Made by a program: the position numbers and the translations under genes | Part shown: in pieces, positions 29,259-38,506 of the stretch | Numbering within the stretch: the stretch's first letter is position 1 | Layout of the letters: each line of letters begins with the position of its first letter | Assembly: GCF_004917075.1 (NCBI RefSeq) | Contig: NZ_SSYB01000001.1 | Span: 124,001 to 188,000, forward strand | DNA: 64,000 nucleotides | Origin: Geomonas edaphica | GTDB lineage: Bacteria > Desulfobacterota > Desulfuromonadia > Geobacterales > Geobacteraceae | Direction of reading: 5' to 3' | Notes under the pieces: model-generated | Databases searched by the model: none | Told to the model about the DNA's origin: nothing | Seen by the model: only the letters and a program-made list of their open reading frames with translations

Positions 29259-30382
29259 CCATGCGTGTGGCGAACGTCTTCAACCTCGGTGTGAAGGAAC
29301 TCTTCAGCCTGCTGCGCGACCCGGTCATGCTGGTGCTCATCTGCTACGCCTTCTCGCTCGCCATCTACGCCGCAGCCACCGCGATGCCGGAAACGCTCCA
29401 CAAGGCACCCATCGCCGTGGTCGACGAGGACCGCTCCCAGCTCTCCACCCGCATCATCGACGCCTTCTATCCGCCGCAGTTCTCCCAGCCATCCCTGATA
29501 ACCCGTGAGGAGATGGACGCGCGGATGGATGCGGGGCTCGACACCTTCGCCCTCGCCATTCCCCCCGATTTCCAGCGCGATCTCCTCGCCGGACGGCAGG
29601 CCGAGATCCAGCTGAACATCGATGCCACCAGGATGAGCCAGGCCTTCACCGGCAACAGCCACATCCAGACCATCGTCACCAACGAGATCGTCACCTTCCT
29701 GAAGCGCTACCGCCCCGACTCCGGGCAGCAGGTGGATCTCGCGCTCAGGGCGCGCTTCAACCCGGAGCTGAACAAGTCCTGGTTTGGTGCGGTCATGAAG
29801 ATCATCGACAACATAACCCTTCTATCTATCATCCTGACCGGCGCCGCGCTGATCCGCGAGCGCGAGCACGGCACAGTCGAGCACCTCCTGGTCATGCCTG
29901 TTACCCCCTTCGAGATCATGACGGCGAAGGTCTGGGCCATGGCCCTCGTGGTCCTTGCCGCCACCACAGCGTCCCTCTACCTCGTCGTGGAGGGGGCGCT
30001 CGGTGTGCCGATAGAGGGATCGGTGCCGCTCTTTCTCGCAGGGACCGCGCTGCACCTCTTCGCCACCACCTCCCTCGGCATTTTCCTCGGGACCGTCGCG
30101 CGCAGCATGCCGCAGTTCGGCCTGCTGACCATGCTTGTGCTGCTGCCGCTGCAGATCCTTTCGGGAGGCACCACGCCACGCGAGAGTATGCCCGCACCGG
30201 TGCGCGGCGTCATGCTCGCCGCCCCGAACACCCACTTTGTAATGCTCGCCCAGGCGATCCTCTACCGGGGCGCCGGTTTCGACGTGGTGTGGCCCCAGTT
30301 CGCCGCGCTCTTTCTCATCGGGTGCGTGCTCTTTGCCATATCGCTGTCCCGTTTCCGCAAAACGATCGGAACCATGGCGTGA
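29255..30382 (+). CDS. ABC-2 type permease (YhhJ-like)
   Basis: 375 residues: one N-terminal membrane segment, a periplasmic domain of about 130 residues ([17 protein letters not shown]), then five C-terminal segments including [22 protein letters not shown], a family signature. Pairs with the permease half of the RbbA-like protein to form the exporter's membrane core. ATGA overlap with the upstream gene; last gene of the OMF-HlyD-rbbA-yhhJ operon. Confidence 0.93.
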   Translation: MTMRVANVFNLGVKELFSLLRDPVMLVLICYAFSLAIYAAATAMPETLHKAPIAVVDEDRSQLSTRIIDAFYPPQFSQPSLITREEMDARMDAGLDTFALAIPPDFQRDLLAGRQAEIQLNIDATRMSQAFTGNSHIQTIVTNEIVTFLKRYRPDSGQQVDLALRARFNPELNKSWFGAVMKIIDNITLLSIILTGAALIREREHGTVEHLLVMPVTPFEIMTAKVWAMALVVLAATTASLYLVVEGALGVPIEGSVPLFLAGTALHLFATTSLGIFLGTVARSMPQFGLLTMLVLLPLQILSGGTTPRESMPAPVRGVMLAAPNTHFVMLAQAILYRGAGFDVVWPQFAALFLIGCVLFAISLSRFRKTIGTMA

Positions 30383-30455
30383 GCGCCGTGTGGCAGCGTG
30401 AAAAGATGGTATAACTAAGCCTTGTTGCCGATTTCCGGCTCAAAGGAGGGATCAC

Positions 30456-31448
30456 ATGCATTTTCGTCGGCCGCTCGCGCCTAGTCTGGTGCTCCTCGCC
30501 GTTGCCGCTTCGCTTTTTCTGCTCTCGCCTGCACCGCTTATTGCAGCACCGCTTCAGTCCCTCACCATATCTTCTGGTACCACAACCAGTTCCTACTATG
30601 CTGCTGCCAGCGCAGTCGCAAAGGTATTCAACAAAAAAGCGAAGGTGTACGGCTTTAGACTAGCCAACACTGCTTCGGCCGGTTCCGTTGCCAACATCGA
30701 TGCCGTCGCCGAGGGAAGGGCCTACTTCGGCATCGCGGAGACCGAACTCTTGAAGCGTGCCGCAGCCGGGGTGCGCCCGTGGGAAGGTAGATCAAGAGGG
30801 AACCTGCGTGCCGTACTGGGACTCTATCCCGCCACAGTCACCATAGTCGCCGCCGTTGACAGCGGTATAAGAAGCGTTGCTGACCTGAAGGGGAAGCGGC
30901 TCGGCATAGGCGCACCAGGCTCAATTGACAACACCTTCGCCGGAGCGTTTCTGCAGATGTCGGGGCTCAACCCGGGTGAGGTGATCACCACCGAAAAGTC
31001 CACGGCTCTCGCCCCTGAGCGCTTGCAAAAAGGGGAGATCGACGCTTACCTCTGCATCGTCGGCCACCCCAACCTGACCGTGCTCGAGGCGAGTGCTGGA
31101 GCAAGGAAGGTCCGCCTGGTCCCCTTGAGCGACGAACTGATCGGGCAGGTGGCGGGGAGCAACCCGCTCCTTTCTCCGGTGGTCATCCCGACGCGGTTTT
31201 ACCCGGCGGTGGAGTTGGGCGGAGAAGTGCGCAGCCTCGGTATCCGCACCGTCTTCTTCACGCGCAGCGATCTCCCGGATGAAAAGGTGTACGCCGTGGT
31301 ACGCGATATCATGGGAAATTTCGAACAGTTCCGGCGCCAGCACCCGATCCTGCAGCAGCTCACCCCAGAGCAGGCCTCCAGGGTGGCAGTGATCCCGTTG
31401 CACTCCGGCGCCGCGCGTTACTTCAGAGAATCCGGCCTCATCCCTTAA
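30456..31448 (+). CDS. TAXI-family TRAP solute-binding protein, orphan
   Basis: 330 residues: signal peptide to about residue 31 (LIAA), then the TAXI pattern (LTISSGTTTSSYYAAASAVAKVF; ADLKGKRLGIGAPGSIDNTFA; INPG-like NPGEVI). An AAAGGAGGG site precedes the ATG. No TRAP permease is adjacent; the dctPQM set at 55-59 kb has its own DctP-type binding protein. It is followed by a hydrolase and MlaA, so its ligand may relate to envelope lipid or fatty acid handling (inference). Confidence 0.88.
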   Translation: MHFRRPLAPSLVLLAVAASLFLLSPAPLIAAPLQSLTISSGTTTSSYYAAASAVAKVFNKKAKVYGFRLANTASAGSVANIDAVAEGRAYFGIAETELLKRAAAGVRPWEGRSRGNLRAVLGLYPATVTIVAAVDSGIRSVADLKGKRLGIGAPGSIDNTFAGAFLQMSGLNPGEVITTEKSTALAPERLQKGEIDAYLCIVGHPNLTVLEASAGARKVRLVPLSDELIGQVAGSNPLLSPVVIPTRFYPAVELGGEVRSLGIRTVFFTRSDLPDEKVYAVVRDIMGNFEQFRRQHPILQQLTPEQASRVAVIPLHSGAARYFRESGLIP

Positions 31449-31469
31449 GGCCGCTAGCGGAGGTTCATC

Positions 31470-32756
31470 GTGAAAAGTCTTCTGGTTCTGGCGCTCCTCA
31501 TGATTCTTCCCGCTGCCGTTCTCGCGGCAGCTCCCGTCCCGCCAACCTATTTCTATCCGTTTGTGAACCCGTACGAGGCAACGGTGATGGAGCTTCCCCG
31601 CGAGTTCGAGGTTCGACTTCCGAGCGAGATCCCGGTGCGCGAATTCGTGGTGCACCCATTCCCGAAAAGGCACATCCCTGAGGTGTTCTGGTACGAAAAC
31701 GGCCTCACCTGCTCCCTCGCTTATCAGGACCGGGAAGCCCCCCTTGTCTTCCTGATCGCCGGATCAGGATCGCGCTTCGACGTGCCGCGCATGCTCAAGC
31801 TGCAGAAAGTCCTCTATAAGGCCGGGTTCCACGTTATCTCGATTACTTCCCCAACCCACATGGATTTTGTGGTAAACGCGGCCAGCGGGCTTCCGGGCAT
31901 CGCGAGTGACGATGCGAAGGACCTCTACCGGGTCATGGAACTCGCCTGGCAGAAGGTTCGGGGGGATGTCCGGGTATCTTCCTTCATGCTCGCCGGTTAC
32001 AGCCTTGGCGGCTTCGATGCCGCTTTCATCGCCAGGATCGATGACCGCGAACACCGCTTCGATTTCAAGCGCGTGCTGCTCATCAACCCGCCGGTCTGCC
32101 TTTACGACTCGGTGACCGCCCTGGATCAACTCCTGGTCGACAACGTCCCGGGTGGCATGGACAACTTCGATGCCTGGTTCCGCGGGGTATTCAGCCAGAC
32201 CATGCAGTTGGCCGAGTCGTGGGGGCCGGGAGGGCTTAGCGGTGAATCCATGTACCGAACCTACAAGCGGATGCAGCCAAGCGAGAGCAACCTCGCCGCG
32301 TTGATCGGCCTCACCGCACGCATGAACGCGGCGGACATGATCTTCACCGCGGACGTCATGAACGGCGGCGGCTACATCGTCCCCAAAAACGTGCGCCTTA
32401 CCTCGACCACCTCGCTCACCCGCTACGCCATCGTCGCCTATAAGACCAGTTTTGCCGATTACTTCAACGAATGGCTCTTGCCGCACTACCAGATAAAAGA
32501 ACCAGGACTGACGCGCCAGGCGCTCCTGCAGCGCGAGAACCTGCGGGCGCTGGAACCGTACCTGAGGGGGAACGCCAAGTTCGGCATGGTGCACAATGAG
32601 GACGACATCATCCTCGTCCCGGGTGACATCGAGTACCTGGAACGGGTGTTCGGCGACCGGGCCTGGATCTTCCCAAGCGGCGGCCACATGGGGAACATGT
32701 TCCAGCCCGACGTGGTCTCGGCGATAACCGGCTTTTTAAAAGGTAAGGAGGAGTGA
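31470..32756 (+). CDS. Exported alpha/beta hydrolase next to mlaA
   Basis: 428 residues with a signal peptide (to about residue 20, VLAAAP). The alpha/beta hydrolase nucleophile elbow is GYSLGG (Ser about 177), an oxyanion-type motif is LIAGSGSRFD, and a C-terminal HMGN with upstream acidic residues (NEDDIILVPGD) can complete a triad. Databases sometimes mislabel such proteins as kinases; no kinase motif exists. The gene overlaps the start region of mlaA, so a periplasmic lipase or esterase role in phospholipid turnover is plausible. Confidence 0.8.
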   Translation: MKSLLVLALLMILPAAVLAAAPVPPTYFYPFVNPYEATVMELPREFEVRLPSEIPVREFVVHPFPKRHIPEVFWYENGLTCSLAYQDREAPLVFLIAGSGSRFDVPRMLKLQKVLYKAGFHVISITSPTHMDFVVNAASGLPGIASDDAKDLYRVMELAWQKVRGDVRVSSFMLAGYSLGGFDAAFIARIDDREHRFDFKRVLLINPPVCLYDSVTALDQLLVDNVPGGMDNFDAWFRGVFSQTMQLAESWGPGGLSGESMYRTYKRMQPSESNLAALIGLTARMNAADMIFTADVMNGGGYIVPKNVRLTSTTSLTRYAIVAYKTSFADYFNEWLLPHYQIKEPGLTRQALLQRENLRALEPYLRGNAKFGMVHNEDDIILVPGDIEYLERVFGDRAWIFPSGGHMGNMFQPDVVSAITGFLKGKEE

Positions 32757-32758
32757 CC

Positions 32759-33583
32759 ATGAAAAAGCACGCCCCCTGCAAAGGTTCCAATAACTTGCGC
32801 GGCCGGCGGGGAAGGGGACGCGCGCGTCTTCTCGTCGTTGCGGCAGGCGCCATCCTGGCGGCAGGCTGCAGCACCCTTCCTGTCACGACCGGGCCCGTGG
32901 AGCCGCCGCTGCGCCGTTACGAGGATTTCGTGAAGCCGGGGCAGCCCAACATGCTCGAAGTGAAGGACTCCGTGGAGGGGTTCAACCGGGGGAGCTACCG
33001 CTTCAACTATTACTTCGATGAGTACCTGTACCGCCCGGTGGTGCGGGGCTACGAGATCATCATGCCCGATTACCTGGAGGACCGCGTCTCGGACGCCATC
33101 GACAACCTCAACGAAATAACCAACTTGACTAACAACCTGTTCCAGTTCAAATTGAAGGCCGCCGGGGTCACGGTGAGTCGCTTCGTGATCAACTCGACGG
33201 TGGGCGTCGCCGGGCTTTGGGACCCTGCCACCCATTTCGGCCTGAAGCGCCAGACCGATGACTTCGGGCTCACACTCGGGCACTACGGAACCGGCGACGG
33301 TTCCTACCTCATGCTCCCGGTGTTCGGCGCGTCCAACGTCCGGGACACCACCGGGTTTGTGGCCGACCTTGCCACCTTCAATTACATCGGCCCAGTCGCC
33401 TGGGTGAACGACAGCACCGCCACCTGGGTCTATTCCGGCGTCTACGCAGTCGACCGCAGGCACCGCACCCCGTTCAGGTACCGCCAGACCGGCTCACCGT
33501 TCGAGTACGAGCTGATCAGGACCCTCTACACGATGAAGCGCGACTTCGACATCGAGCAGACCAAAACAAAGGACGTAAAGTGA
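32759..33583 (+). CDS. mlaA: MlaA (VacJ) outer membrane lipoprotein
   Basis: 274 residues from the ATG at 32759, which has ideal spacing to AAGGAGGAG (a GTG at 32753 lies inside that site). A basic N-terminus is followed by lipobox LAAGC and the MlaA core: VKDSVEGFNRGSYRFNYYFD, VSRFVINSTVGVAGLWDPA, DDFGLTLGHYGTGDGSYLMLPVFG. MlaA removes phospholipids from the outer leaflet of the outer membrane and passes them to MlaC. No mlaBCDEF genes are in the window. Confidence 0.95.
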   Translation: MKKHAPCKGSNNLRGRRGRGRARLLVVAAGAILAAGCSTLPVTTGPVEPPLRRYEDFVKPGQPNMLEVKDSVEGFNRGSYRFNYYFDEYLYRPVVRGYEIIMPDYLEDRVSDAIDNLNEITNLTNNLFQFKLKAAGVTVSRFVINSTVGVAGLWDPATHFGLKRQTDDFGLTLGHYGTGDGSYLMLPVFGASNVRDTTGFVADLATFNYIGPVAWVNDSTATWVYSGVYAVDRRHRTPFRYRQTGSPFEYELIRTLYTMKRDFDIEQTKTKDVK

Positions 33584-33603
33584 TCTAGAAGCAGGAGGAA
33601 GCG

Positions 33604-34572
33604 TTGCTCAGGTTTTTTCAGTCCATCTTCCGCCGCCCCCGCAAAGAAGGGGGCGGCATCCCCGATTCCCTCGTCATAAAAGCCATCGAGCGGGCCGTGG
33701 ACGGCACCGATCCCTGGATCCGGGCCGTCTCCGGTTATCGTAAAAAGCTCCGTCCAGCCGTGCTGCATGCCATCGAGCACGTCGTTGCCCTCGTGGACGG
33801 TACCGCGTCCCCGCTTATGCTGGATGTTGCCGCCTACGACAGCGATCCCCACCTGCGCACCTATTTCATCTCGACAAACGAGCTGCGGATATTCCTGGAG
33901 CAGGAGCCAAGCCTGGCCGAACTGCGCGAAAGGCACGGCATGCGCCACGGCGCAACCGGGCTTCTGCTCATGCAGAAGATGGAGCGGGTGGGGCTTGGCG
34001 CCGAGATTTCCGGCGACGTCATCTTGAAGGACGTGCCGCAGGTGTCGGTCAGCTTCGAGGCGCACCGCCTCATGGACGTGAGCGGGAAGGAGGAGGAGAC
34101 CCGGTACCAGTTGAAGCGCCGCGCCTACGACCACCTGCTGCGCATTGCCCTTGGCAGGGTCGCCGAGATCAAGACCAGGCGCGGCGGTCTGGAAAAGCAC
34201 CGCGCTCTGCTGAACTCGAAGCTGTCACTTTTGCAGCGCGAGGGGTGGGGCTTCGATCCCACTACCGGTGAGAAACCGAATGTAGTCGAGGTGGAGAAAA
34301 ACCTCGCCGATATCGAGGCGAGGCTTCTGGAAATAGGGAAGGACGACAAGATGCTCGAGGTATATCTCGGGGTAGTGGCCGACGTGCTTAGCCATGCCGA
34401 GGAGCACCTCTGGGTCGACAGGGAGACCTTGGTGGTCGACCGTATGGGGATAAAGCGCAAGGAGGTCTCCGCCGACGCCAGAGAGGTTCAGTTGGACGTA
34501 CTGGGGGATGCGGAAGGGAGGAGGCTCGTGGTCGCTCTGGTCACCATCGCTGGTACGGCCGGCGGCGCCTAG
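33604..34572 (+). CDS. Unknown protein in the mlaA operon
   Basis: 322 residues, TTG start with an AGGAGGAAG site. No signal peptide or membrane segment; the N-terminus is basic (RFFQSIFRRPRK). The middle and C-terminal halves are charged and helical, with likely coiled coil around 190-260 (RRGGLEKHRALLNSKLSLL; EVEKNLADIEARLLEIGKD). I do not recognise a family. It follows mlaA by 20 bases and so likely belongs to the same envelope operon, in the cytoplasm. Confidence 0.8.
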   Translation: MLRFFQSIFRRPRKEGGGIPDSLVIKAIERAVDGTDPWIRAVSGYRKKLRPAVLHAIEHVVALVDGTASPLMLDVAAYDSDPHLRTYFISTNELRIFLEQEPSLAELRERHGMRHGATGLLLMQKMERVGLGAEISGDVILKDVPQVSVSFEAHRLMDVSGKEEETRYQLKRRAYDHLLRIALGRVAEIKTRRGGLEKHRALLNSKLSLLQREGWGFDPTTGEKPNVVEVEKNLADIEARLLEIGKDDKMLEVYLGVVADVLSHAEEHLWVDRETLVVDRMGIKRKEVSADAREVQLDVLGDAEGRRLVVALVTIAGTAGGA

Positions 34573-34665
34573 ATTCCTGAGGAATATGCTGCGAGTGTTG
34601 TCGGATATTCTCTACTCTTTTTGAGTGCAATCTTTTTGATGACGTGAAATCAGCCTGTTACGGGT

Positions 34666-34681
34666 TGGCATGCCTGATGCT
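34666..34681 (+). promoter_or_regulatory. Possible sigma-54 promoter
   Basis: TGGCAT-N5-ATGCT keeps the essential GG and GC at -24/-12 with the right spacing, though two consensus positions differ. It lies 64 bases upstream of the small periplasmic protein's ATG. No enhancer site was identified. Confidence 0.35.
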
Positions 34682-34744
34682 CATATGAAGGCAGGTAGCG
34701 CGGATGTCGCTACATAAAACCAACTCAGACCAGGAGGATTTACT

Positions 34745-35056
34745 ATGAAACGCAAATTGGCAGTGTTGATGGCGGTATCACTTTTCTCGGCAGCGGTTCC
34801 GGTGTGGGCGGAAAACACGACGACCCACGACATGATGCATCAGCATCAGGCCGGCGACGCCAACTGCGAGCGGGACTGCGCTCTTCTCATCAAAGACTGC
34901 AACAACCAGGTAGACAGCATCCAGGACAGGATCAAAAAGCTTCAAACGGCCATCAACGAGAAGGGTGCTACCACTTACACCCGCGATGAGCTTCAGATCC
35001 TGAACAAAAAGCTCCAGGAAGCTAACGAGACGCTGCGCCAGCTCACGAGGCACTAG
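34745..35056 (+). CDS. Small periplasmic coiled-coil protein
   Basis: 103 residues: signal peptide (to about AVPVWA, residue 21), a His/Met-rich start (TTTHDMMHQHQAGD), two Cys (CERDC...IKDC gives three in all) and a helical C-terminal half that is probably coiled coil (QDRIKKLQTAINEK; LQILNKKLQEANETLRQL). CAGGAGG site. The His/Met-rich segment suggests metal binding, and I do not recognise a named family. Monocistronic, with a terminator 45 bases after the stop. Confidence 0.78.
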   Translation: MKRKLAVLMAVSLFSAAVPVWAENTTTHDMMHQHQAGDANCERDCALLIKDCNNQVDSIQDRIKKLQTAINEKGATTYTRDELQILNKKLQEANETLRQLTRH

Positions 35057-35100
35057 GGGATCGATATCCGCCTCCGCCGTGGGGCGGATGAGGCCCGGAA

Positions 35101-35139
35101 AAGAAAGGGCCCGCTTCGATAGAAGTGGGCCCTTCTTTT
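35101..35139 (+). terminator. Rho-independent terminator
   Basis: Stem GGGCCCGCTTC / AGAAGTGGGCCC with flanking A- and T-rich arms, followed by TTCTTTT; 45 bases after the small periplasmic protein and between convergent genes, so it may serve both strands. Confidence 0.82.
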
Positions 35140-35164
35140 GTTCACAAGGTTAATAAGGGGAGCG

Positions 35165-36136
35165 CTAGGGCACGACCACGAAGGTGCCGGTGCCTGAGTC
35201 GGCTTCCACCACGTAGCCGGTGCTGGTGAAAGTGAGACGTGCCCTTGTGCCGTTGCTTCCCGTGAAAAGCAGCACGCCACTATCCGGAACCCCTGACGCA
35301 TAGGAGGTCGTGACCGGGCTCACCGTGCTGATGACTACGTAACCATGTACGGGGTCGTAATAGGTGCCGCTTAGGGTCATCGAAATGCCGCTGGCGCTTT
35401 GGGTCATGACCAGTTGGTAATTGGACATGCCGTAGGTCTTGTGGGTCACGTTATCGGTGAGGGTCATCGTTATGGTAGTTGTGATGGTGGATTCGGTGCC
35501 GGAGATTGCCAAGGTTCCCGCCAAGGTCACGCTCTCCGTTCCCGTGCTGGCGGTAACGTTGACGAAGGTCATCCTGAAGCTGGAAAGTGAAGCGGTGGAC
35601 GTGTTGTATGTGGCGGAGAAATTCACACTGCCATCGATTAATGGCGCATTGGCGTAGCTCTTGTAGGAGTTGTAGACGATGGTGCCGCTAGCTGTACCGT
35701 TATCGCTCGCCGTCATTGAATAGCTTATCGAGCCGCTGTAACCGTTGATGGTGTCTTGGTCCGTGATAGTGGCATCTGCGACCTTGTTGGTCTGCTTTTG
35801 CACCGGCGATAAGGCCGACACGCTGCTCTGGAAAACGCGTACCACTTCGTGGAGCAGTGGCCCTTGAGTTACAGGGGACCCGTCCACCGTTTTTAATACG
35901 CCAAGGTTGGTCGCGATTTCGCCTCCCGTGTAGGCACCTATGGAAACGTCCTTTGCGTTGGCCTCGGAAATTTTAGCCGGGGCGATATTTCCAGTGTACC
36001 CGGACGGGGCAGTAGGGCCATTGTCACCATCTCCGCCACCGCCACAGCCTGCCATCAATGACAGCACCACACCTACAAAGAGTTTTCTGATCATAGATAC
36101 CTTCAGGGCTGTTTTCTGAAACCTCATCACGTTCAT
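35165..36136 (-). CDS. Predicted lipoprotein, beta-rich, unknown function
   Basis: 323 residues. The ATG at 36136 has a perfect AAGGAGG site; an inner ATG at 36094 is a weaker alternative. The signal peptide ends in a lipobox (SLMAGC) followed by Gly-rich GGGGDGDNG, a common flexible linker in Geobacter surface lipoproteins. The rest is Ser/Thr-rich with alternating strand patterns (VTLAGTLAISGTESTITTTITMTL), suggesting a beta-sandwich exposed on the surface. No family recognised. A long leader of about 300 bases separates it from its likely promoter. Confidence 0.8.
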   Translation of the reverse strand: MNVMRFQKTALKVSMIRKLFVGVVLSLMAGCGGGGDGDNGPTAPSGYTGNIAPAKISEANAKDVSIGAYTGGEIATNLGVLKTVDGSPVTQGPLLHEVVRVFQSSVSALSPVQKQTNKVADATITDQDTINGYSGSISYSMTASDNGTASGTIVYNSYKSYANAPLIDGSVNFSATYNTSTASLSSFRMTFVNVTASTGTESVTLAGTLAISGTESTITTTITMTLTDNVTHKTYGMSNYQLVMTQSASGISMTLSGTYYDPVHGYVVISTVSPVTTSYASGVPDSGVLLFTGSNGTRARLTFTSTGYVVEADSGTGTFVVVP

Positions 36137-36442
36137 GACGTCCTCCTTTTAGTTGGCGAAGCCAAGTTTCCTCACACACCTCCTTCTAGAACCATGCAGA
36201 GTTCACAGTTGCGCCCTCAGTTATTCCGTTTCCTTCTCCACCTGTTCCCACCCTAGACCAAGCTCTTGCTGACCTTTTCTTAGCCAGCGGGATGGTGTCC
36301 AGAAACCTGGTGTACCTCCTGCTGAACCCGTTGGTTGTGCTGCGGTTAACATGCCGCTGCCGCCTGGCACCCAAAGCTTGTTTTACTCGTTACGGCGTGA
36401 GCTTTTGACTGCCACGACAGAGCAGGACTATCTGCCGGTTTA

Positions 36443-36470
36443 AATGTATTAATGTTGCCGAGGGTGTCAA
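36443..36470 (-). promoter_or_regulatory. Candidate sigma-70 promoter for the lipoprotein gene
   Basis: On the minus strand TTGACA (36470-36465) and TACATT (36448-36443) with a 16-base spacer, just downstream of the cytochrome terminator. Confidence 0.45.
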
Positions 36471-36552
36471 GGATTAGCTTGAATTAAAAAAGAGAAGGGT
36501 GGAAATCCCACCAGTTGGATGCGCCGGCCGCATACAGGGGCCTCGCAGGGGA

Positions 36553-36597
36553 CAAAGAAAAAGGGCCCCCACCAGATTATGGTGAGGCCCTTTCTTT
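36553..36597 (-). terminator. Terminator of the multiheme cytochrome gene
   Basis: Inverted repeat with arms AAAGAAAGGGCCTCACC and GGTGGGGGCCCTTTTTCTTT as read on the minus strand; T-rich 3' arm, 38 bases past the cytochrome stop. Confidence 0.8.
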
Positions 36598-36634
36598 AGG
36601 TGTGCTTGCGCGGAAAATTTTGCGGCTTTAAGTC

Positions 36635-38506
36635 CTAACGTCGTGGCAACATTGAGATTGCCAGCTTTAAGTTGTGATAAGCGATACCCCTGAGCTTGGC
36701 TCCTTCGGGTCCCTTGATATTGGAGATTTGCGCAAGGAAATCATCGAGTTCCTTGCGTGCCGTGTCGGTTTTTTCTCTGTTGTAGGGCAGCGAGAAGTCG
36801 ATCCCCTTCACGTCCCAGGCGTTCATCGGGAACAGGGCGAAGGGGGCGAAATCTTCCAGCTTCCGGTTCCCCGCCGGTTCCGGTTTGTCCCAAGTCTGGT
36901 CGGTGAACCTTAGCCCGTCCTTGTCGGCAAGCACCGTATAGCTACCCTTGAAGGCCTTCTTAACGTCGGTCTTCTCAAAGTAGTTCCAGGCTGATTTCCC
37001 CACCTGCACCGCTGAATCATGACACGTCCCACAACCGCGCGCTTTTCCAATGGCATGGCTCATCTTGTCCATCTGCACCCAAAGGATCGCCTTGTTGCCT
37101 GACGGAAGACCGCCGCGCGTTCCGACCCCGATGTACGCGTCGTTGACATCGCGTGCGCCGCGCACCGCCTCGAAAGAGGACGGCTCGCCGATCGCCGTGT
37201 TCCCCGGCACCTGCCGTTTGGGGATCTCGCGGAACAAGAGCCCCGTGGGGGCAAGCTCCATGGTCTGGTTCATCACCGCCATCGGGTAAGGCTTGACGCC
37301 GATCCAGCGCCCGTCCGCGTTCTTGATGATGGTGGGGAGGTCGCGGGTGCCGTAATACTCCTTGTGCTTGCCGTAAGGAGTCTCCGTTCCGAAGGTCACG
37401 CCCGGGCCCCAGAAGGTGTACTGGTAGGCGCCGACCACGGTCACATGGCAGGCGGCGCAGTCGACTTTGGCGTGGGGTGACGACTCAACTGCCTTGACGA
37501 TTTCAGCATGGCAGTTTTTGCAGGAACTCCGTGCCTGCTCGGAACCCAAGTGGCCGAACTTGTGGTTGGTGGGCTTATGACAGTCGGTGCAGGTGACCCC
37601 GGCCTTGAAGTGCGCCTCCTGCGGAAGGTTCGGGGGGAAGGAGTAATCGCCGCGGAAATACCCGGCGCCGCGCCTGCGGTCCATGGGACCCGCGTGACAG
37701 ATGGTGCCGCGACCGCCGCCGTAGCAACTGGTCGTGTCGGGACGGCCGAAGCGGTGGCTGCCGGTGCCTGCGTGCGGCTTGTAATGGCAGTCGTTGCACC
37801 CGGCGTGGCACATGTTGCAGGCGCGGTTCGATGCGTCGTTTTGCGCCTCGGAGTAGGGGACCGCGGTCTGCTTTTTCAGGTTGTCGTAGTTCTGCCCGAA
37901 CCACATGCCGCAGTTCTGCGGGCCGGGGAGTTTCTCTGACCAGCTGCGGAACGACCTCTGGTGCTTGTTCAATCCCATCTCTGAGCTTGCATAATCCTTC
38001 ACCTCCTGCTCATGGCACCTGCCGCAGGTCTTGCGTGCGATGTCTGGGGAAAAGGCGAAGGTCTTTGGATCACGGTCCTGCCAGTGGATACCCGTCGCCA
38101 CTTTGGCCCCCGCAGCAGCCAACTTCGCCGGATCCCCTTCCGGGATGAGCGCCTCCATGTCCGACGAGCGCGGCAGAAGGGCCTTTGTCGCACCTGCCGC
38201 TTGCCGCGACAGTGCCTCGCCCTTGACCTTGGGACCCACCCCAACGACGAAGGGGCGCAGCATGCCGCGATGCGCCGCTTCCTTGTCCTTTTCCTTTCCC
38301 TCGCCTAGATGGCAGTCCACGCAGGTTGCCCCCGGCATGTTCACCTCGAGATCAACCTGTGTCGGATCAAGGTACATCGACTCGGCGCCAAGCGCCTTCA
38401 ACCTCGCCTTGTCACTGTGACACACCACGCACTGGGAGTCCGCATCGTAACCCCACACCTGGGCCGATACGATCAGAGACAGTACGACGAACGCTGCGAC
38501 TTTCAT
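36635..38506 (-). CDS. Exported multiheme c-type cytochrome (nine CXXCH plus one CX8CH)
   Basis: 623 residues. Sec signal peptide to about residue 19 (VSAQVWG). Nine canonical CXXCH heme sites: Cys26, 62, 161, 230, 237, 306, 329, 350 and one near residue 465 (CGTCH). A tenth, non-standard candidate is Cys261-X8-Cys270-His271 (CYGGGRGTICH). Hemes cluster in the first 355 residues; the last 160 residues have none. No lipobox or membrane helix, so it is probably periplasmic or loosely bound. It likely moves electrons in the envelope; no quinol or catalytic partner gene is adjacent. AAGGAGG site before the ATG. Confidence 0.93.
   Translation of the reverse strand: MKVAAFVVLSLIVSAQVWGYDADSQCVVCHSDKARLKALGAESMYLDPTQVDLEVNMPGATCVDCHLGEGKEKDKEAAHRGMLRPFVVGVGPKVKGEALSRQAAGATKALLPRSSDMEALIPEGDPAKLAAAGAKVATGIHWQDRDPKTFAFSPDIARKTCGRCHEQEVKDYASSEMGLNKHQRSFRSWSEKLPGPQNCGMWFGQNYDNLKKQTAVPYSEAQNDASNRACNMCHAGCNDCHYKPHAGTGSHRFGRPDTTSCYGGGRGTICHAGPMDRRRGAGYFRGDYSFPPNLPQEAHFKAGVTCTDCHKPTNHKFGHLGSEQARSSCKNCHAEIVKAVESSPHAKVDCAACHVTVVGAYQYTFWGPGVTFGTETPYGKHKEYYGTRDLPTIIKNADGRWIGVKPYPMAVMNQTMELAPTGLLFREIPKRQVPGNTAIGEPSSFEAVRGARDVNDAYIGVGTRGGLPSGNKAILWVQMDKMSHAIGKARGCGTCHDSAVQVGKSAWNYFEKTDVKKAFKGSYTVLADKDGLRFTDQTWDKPEPAGNRKLEDFAPFALFPMNAWDVKGIDFSLPYNREKTDTARKELDDFLAQISNIKGPEGAKLRGIAYHNLKLAISMLPRR

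Larger units (their letters stand above)
36137..36634. other. Long leader / intergenic region
   Basis: About 500 bases between the lipoprotein gene and the cytochrome gene, both on the minus strand. It holds the cytochrome terminator (36553-36597), a candidate promoter (36443-36470) and about 300 bases of apparent untranslated leader. A 62-codon minus-strand frame at 36186-36374 has no recognisable product; the leader could hide a decayed gene or an RNA element. Confidence 0.45.

Noticed and set aside
36186-36374. 62-codon minus-strand frame in the lipoprotein leader
   Set aside because: Basic, low-similarity product without a ribosome site; kept only as part of the intergenic note.
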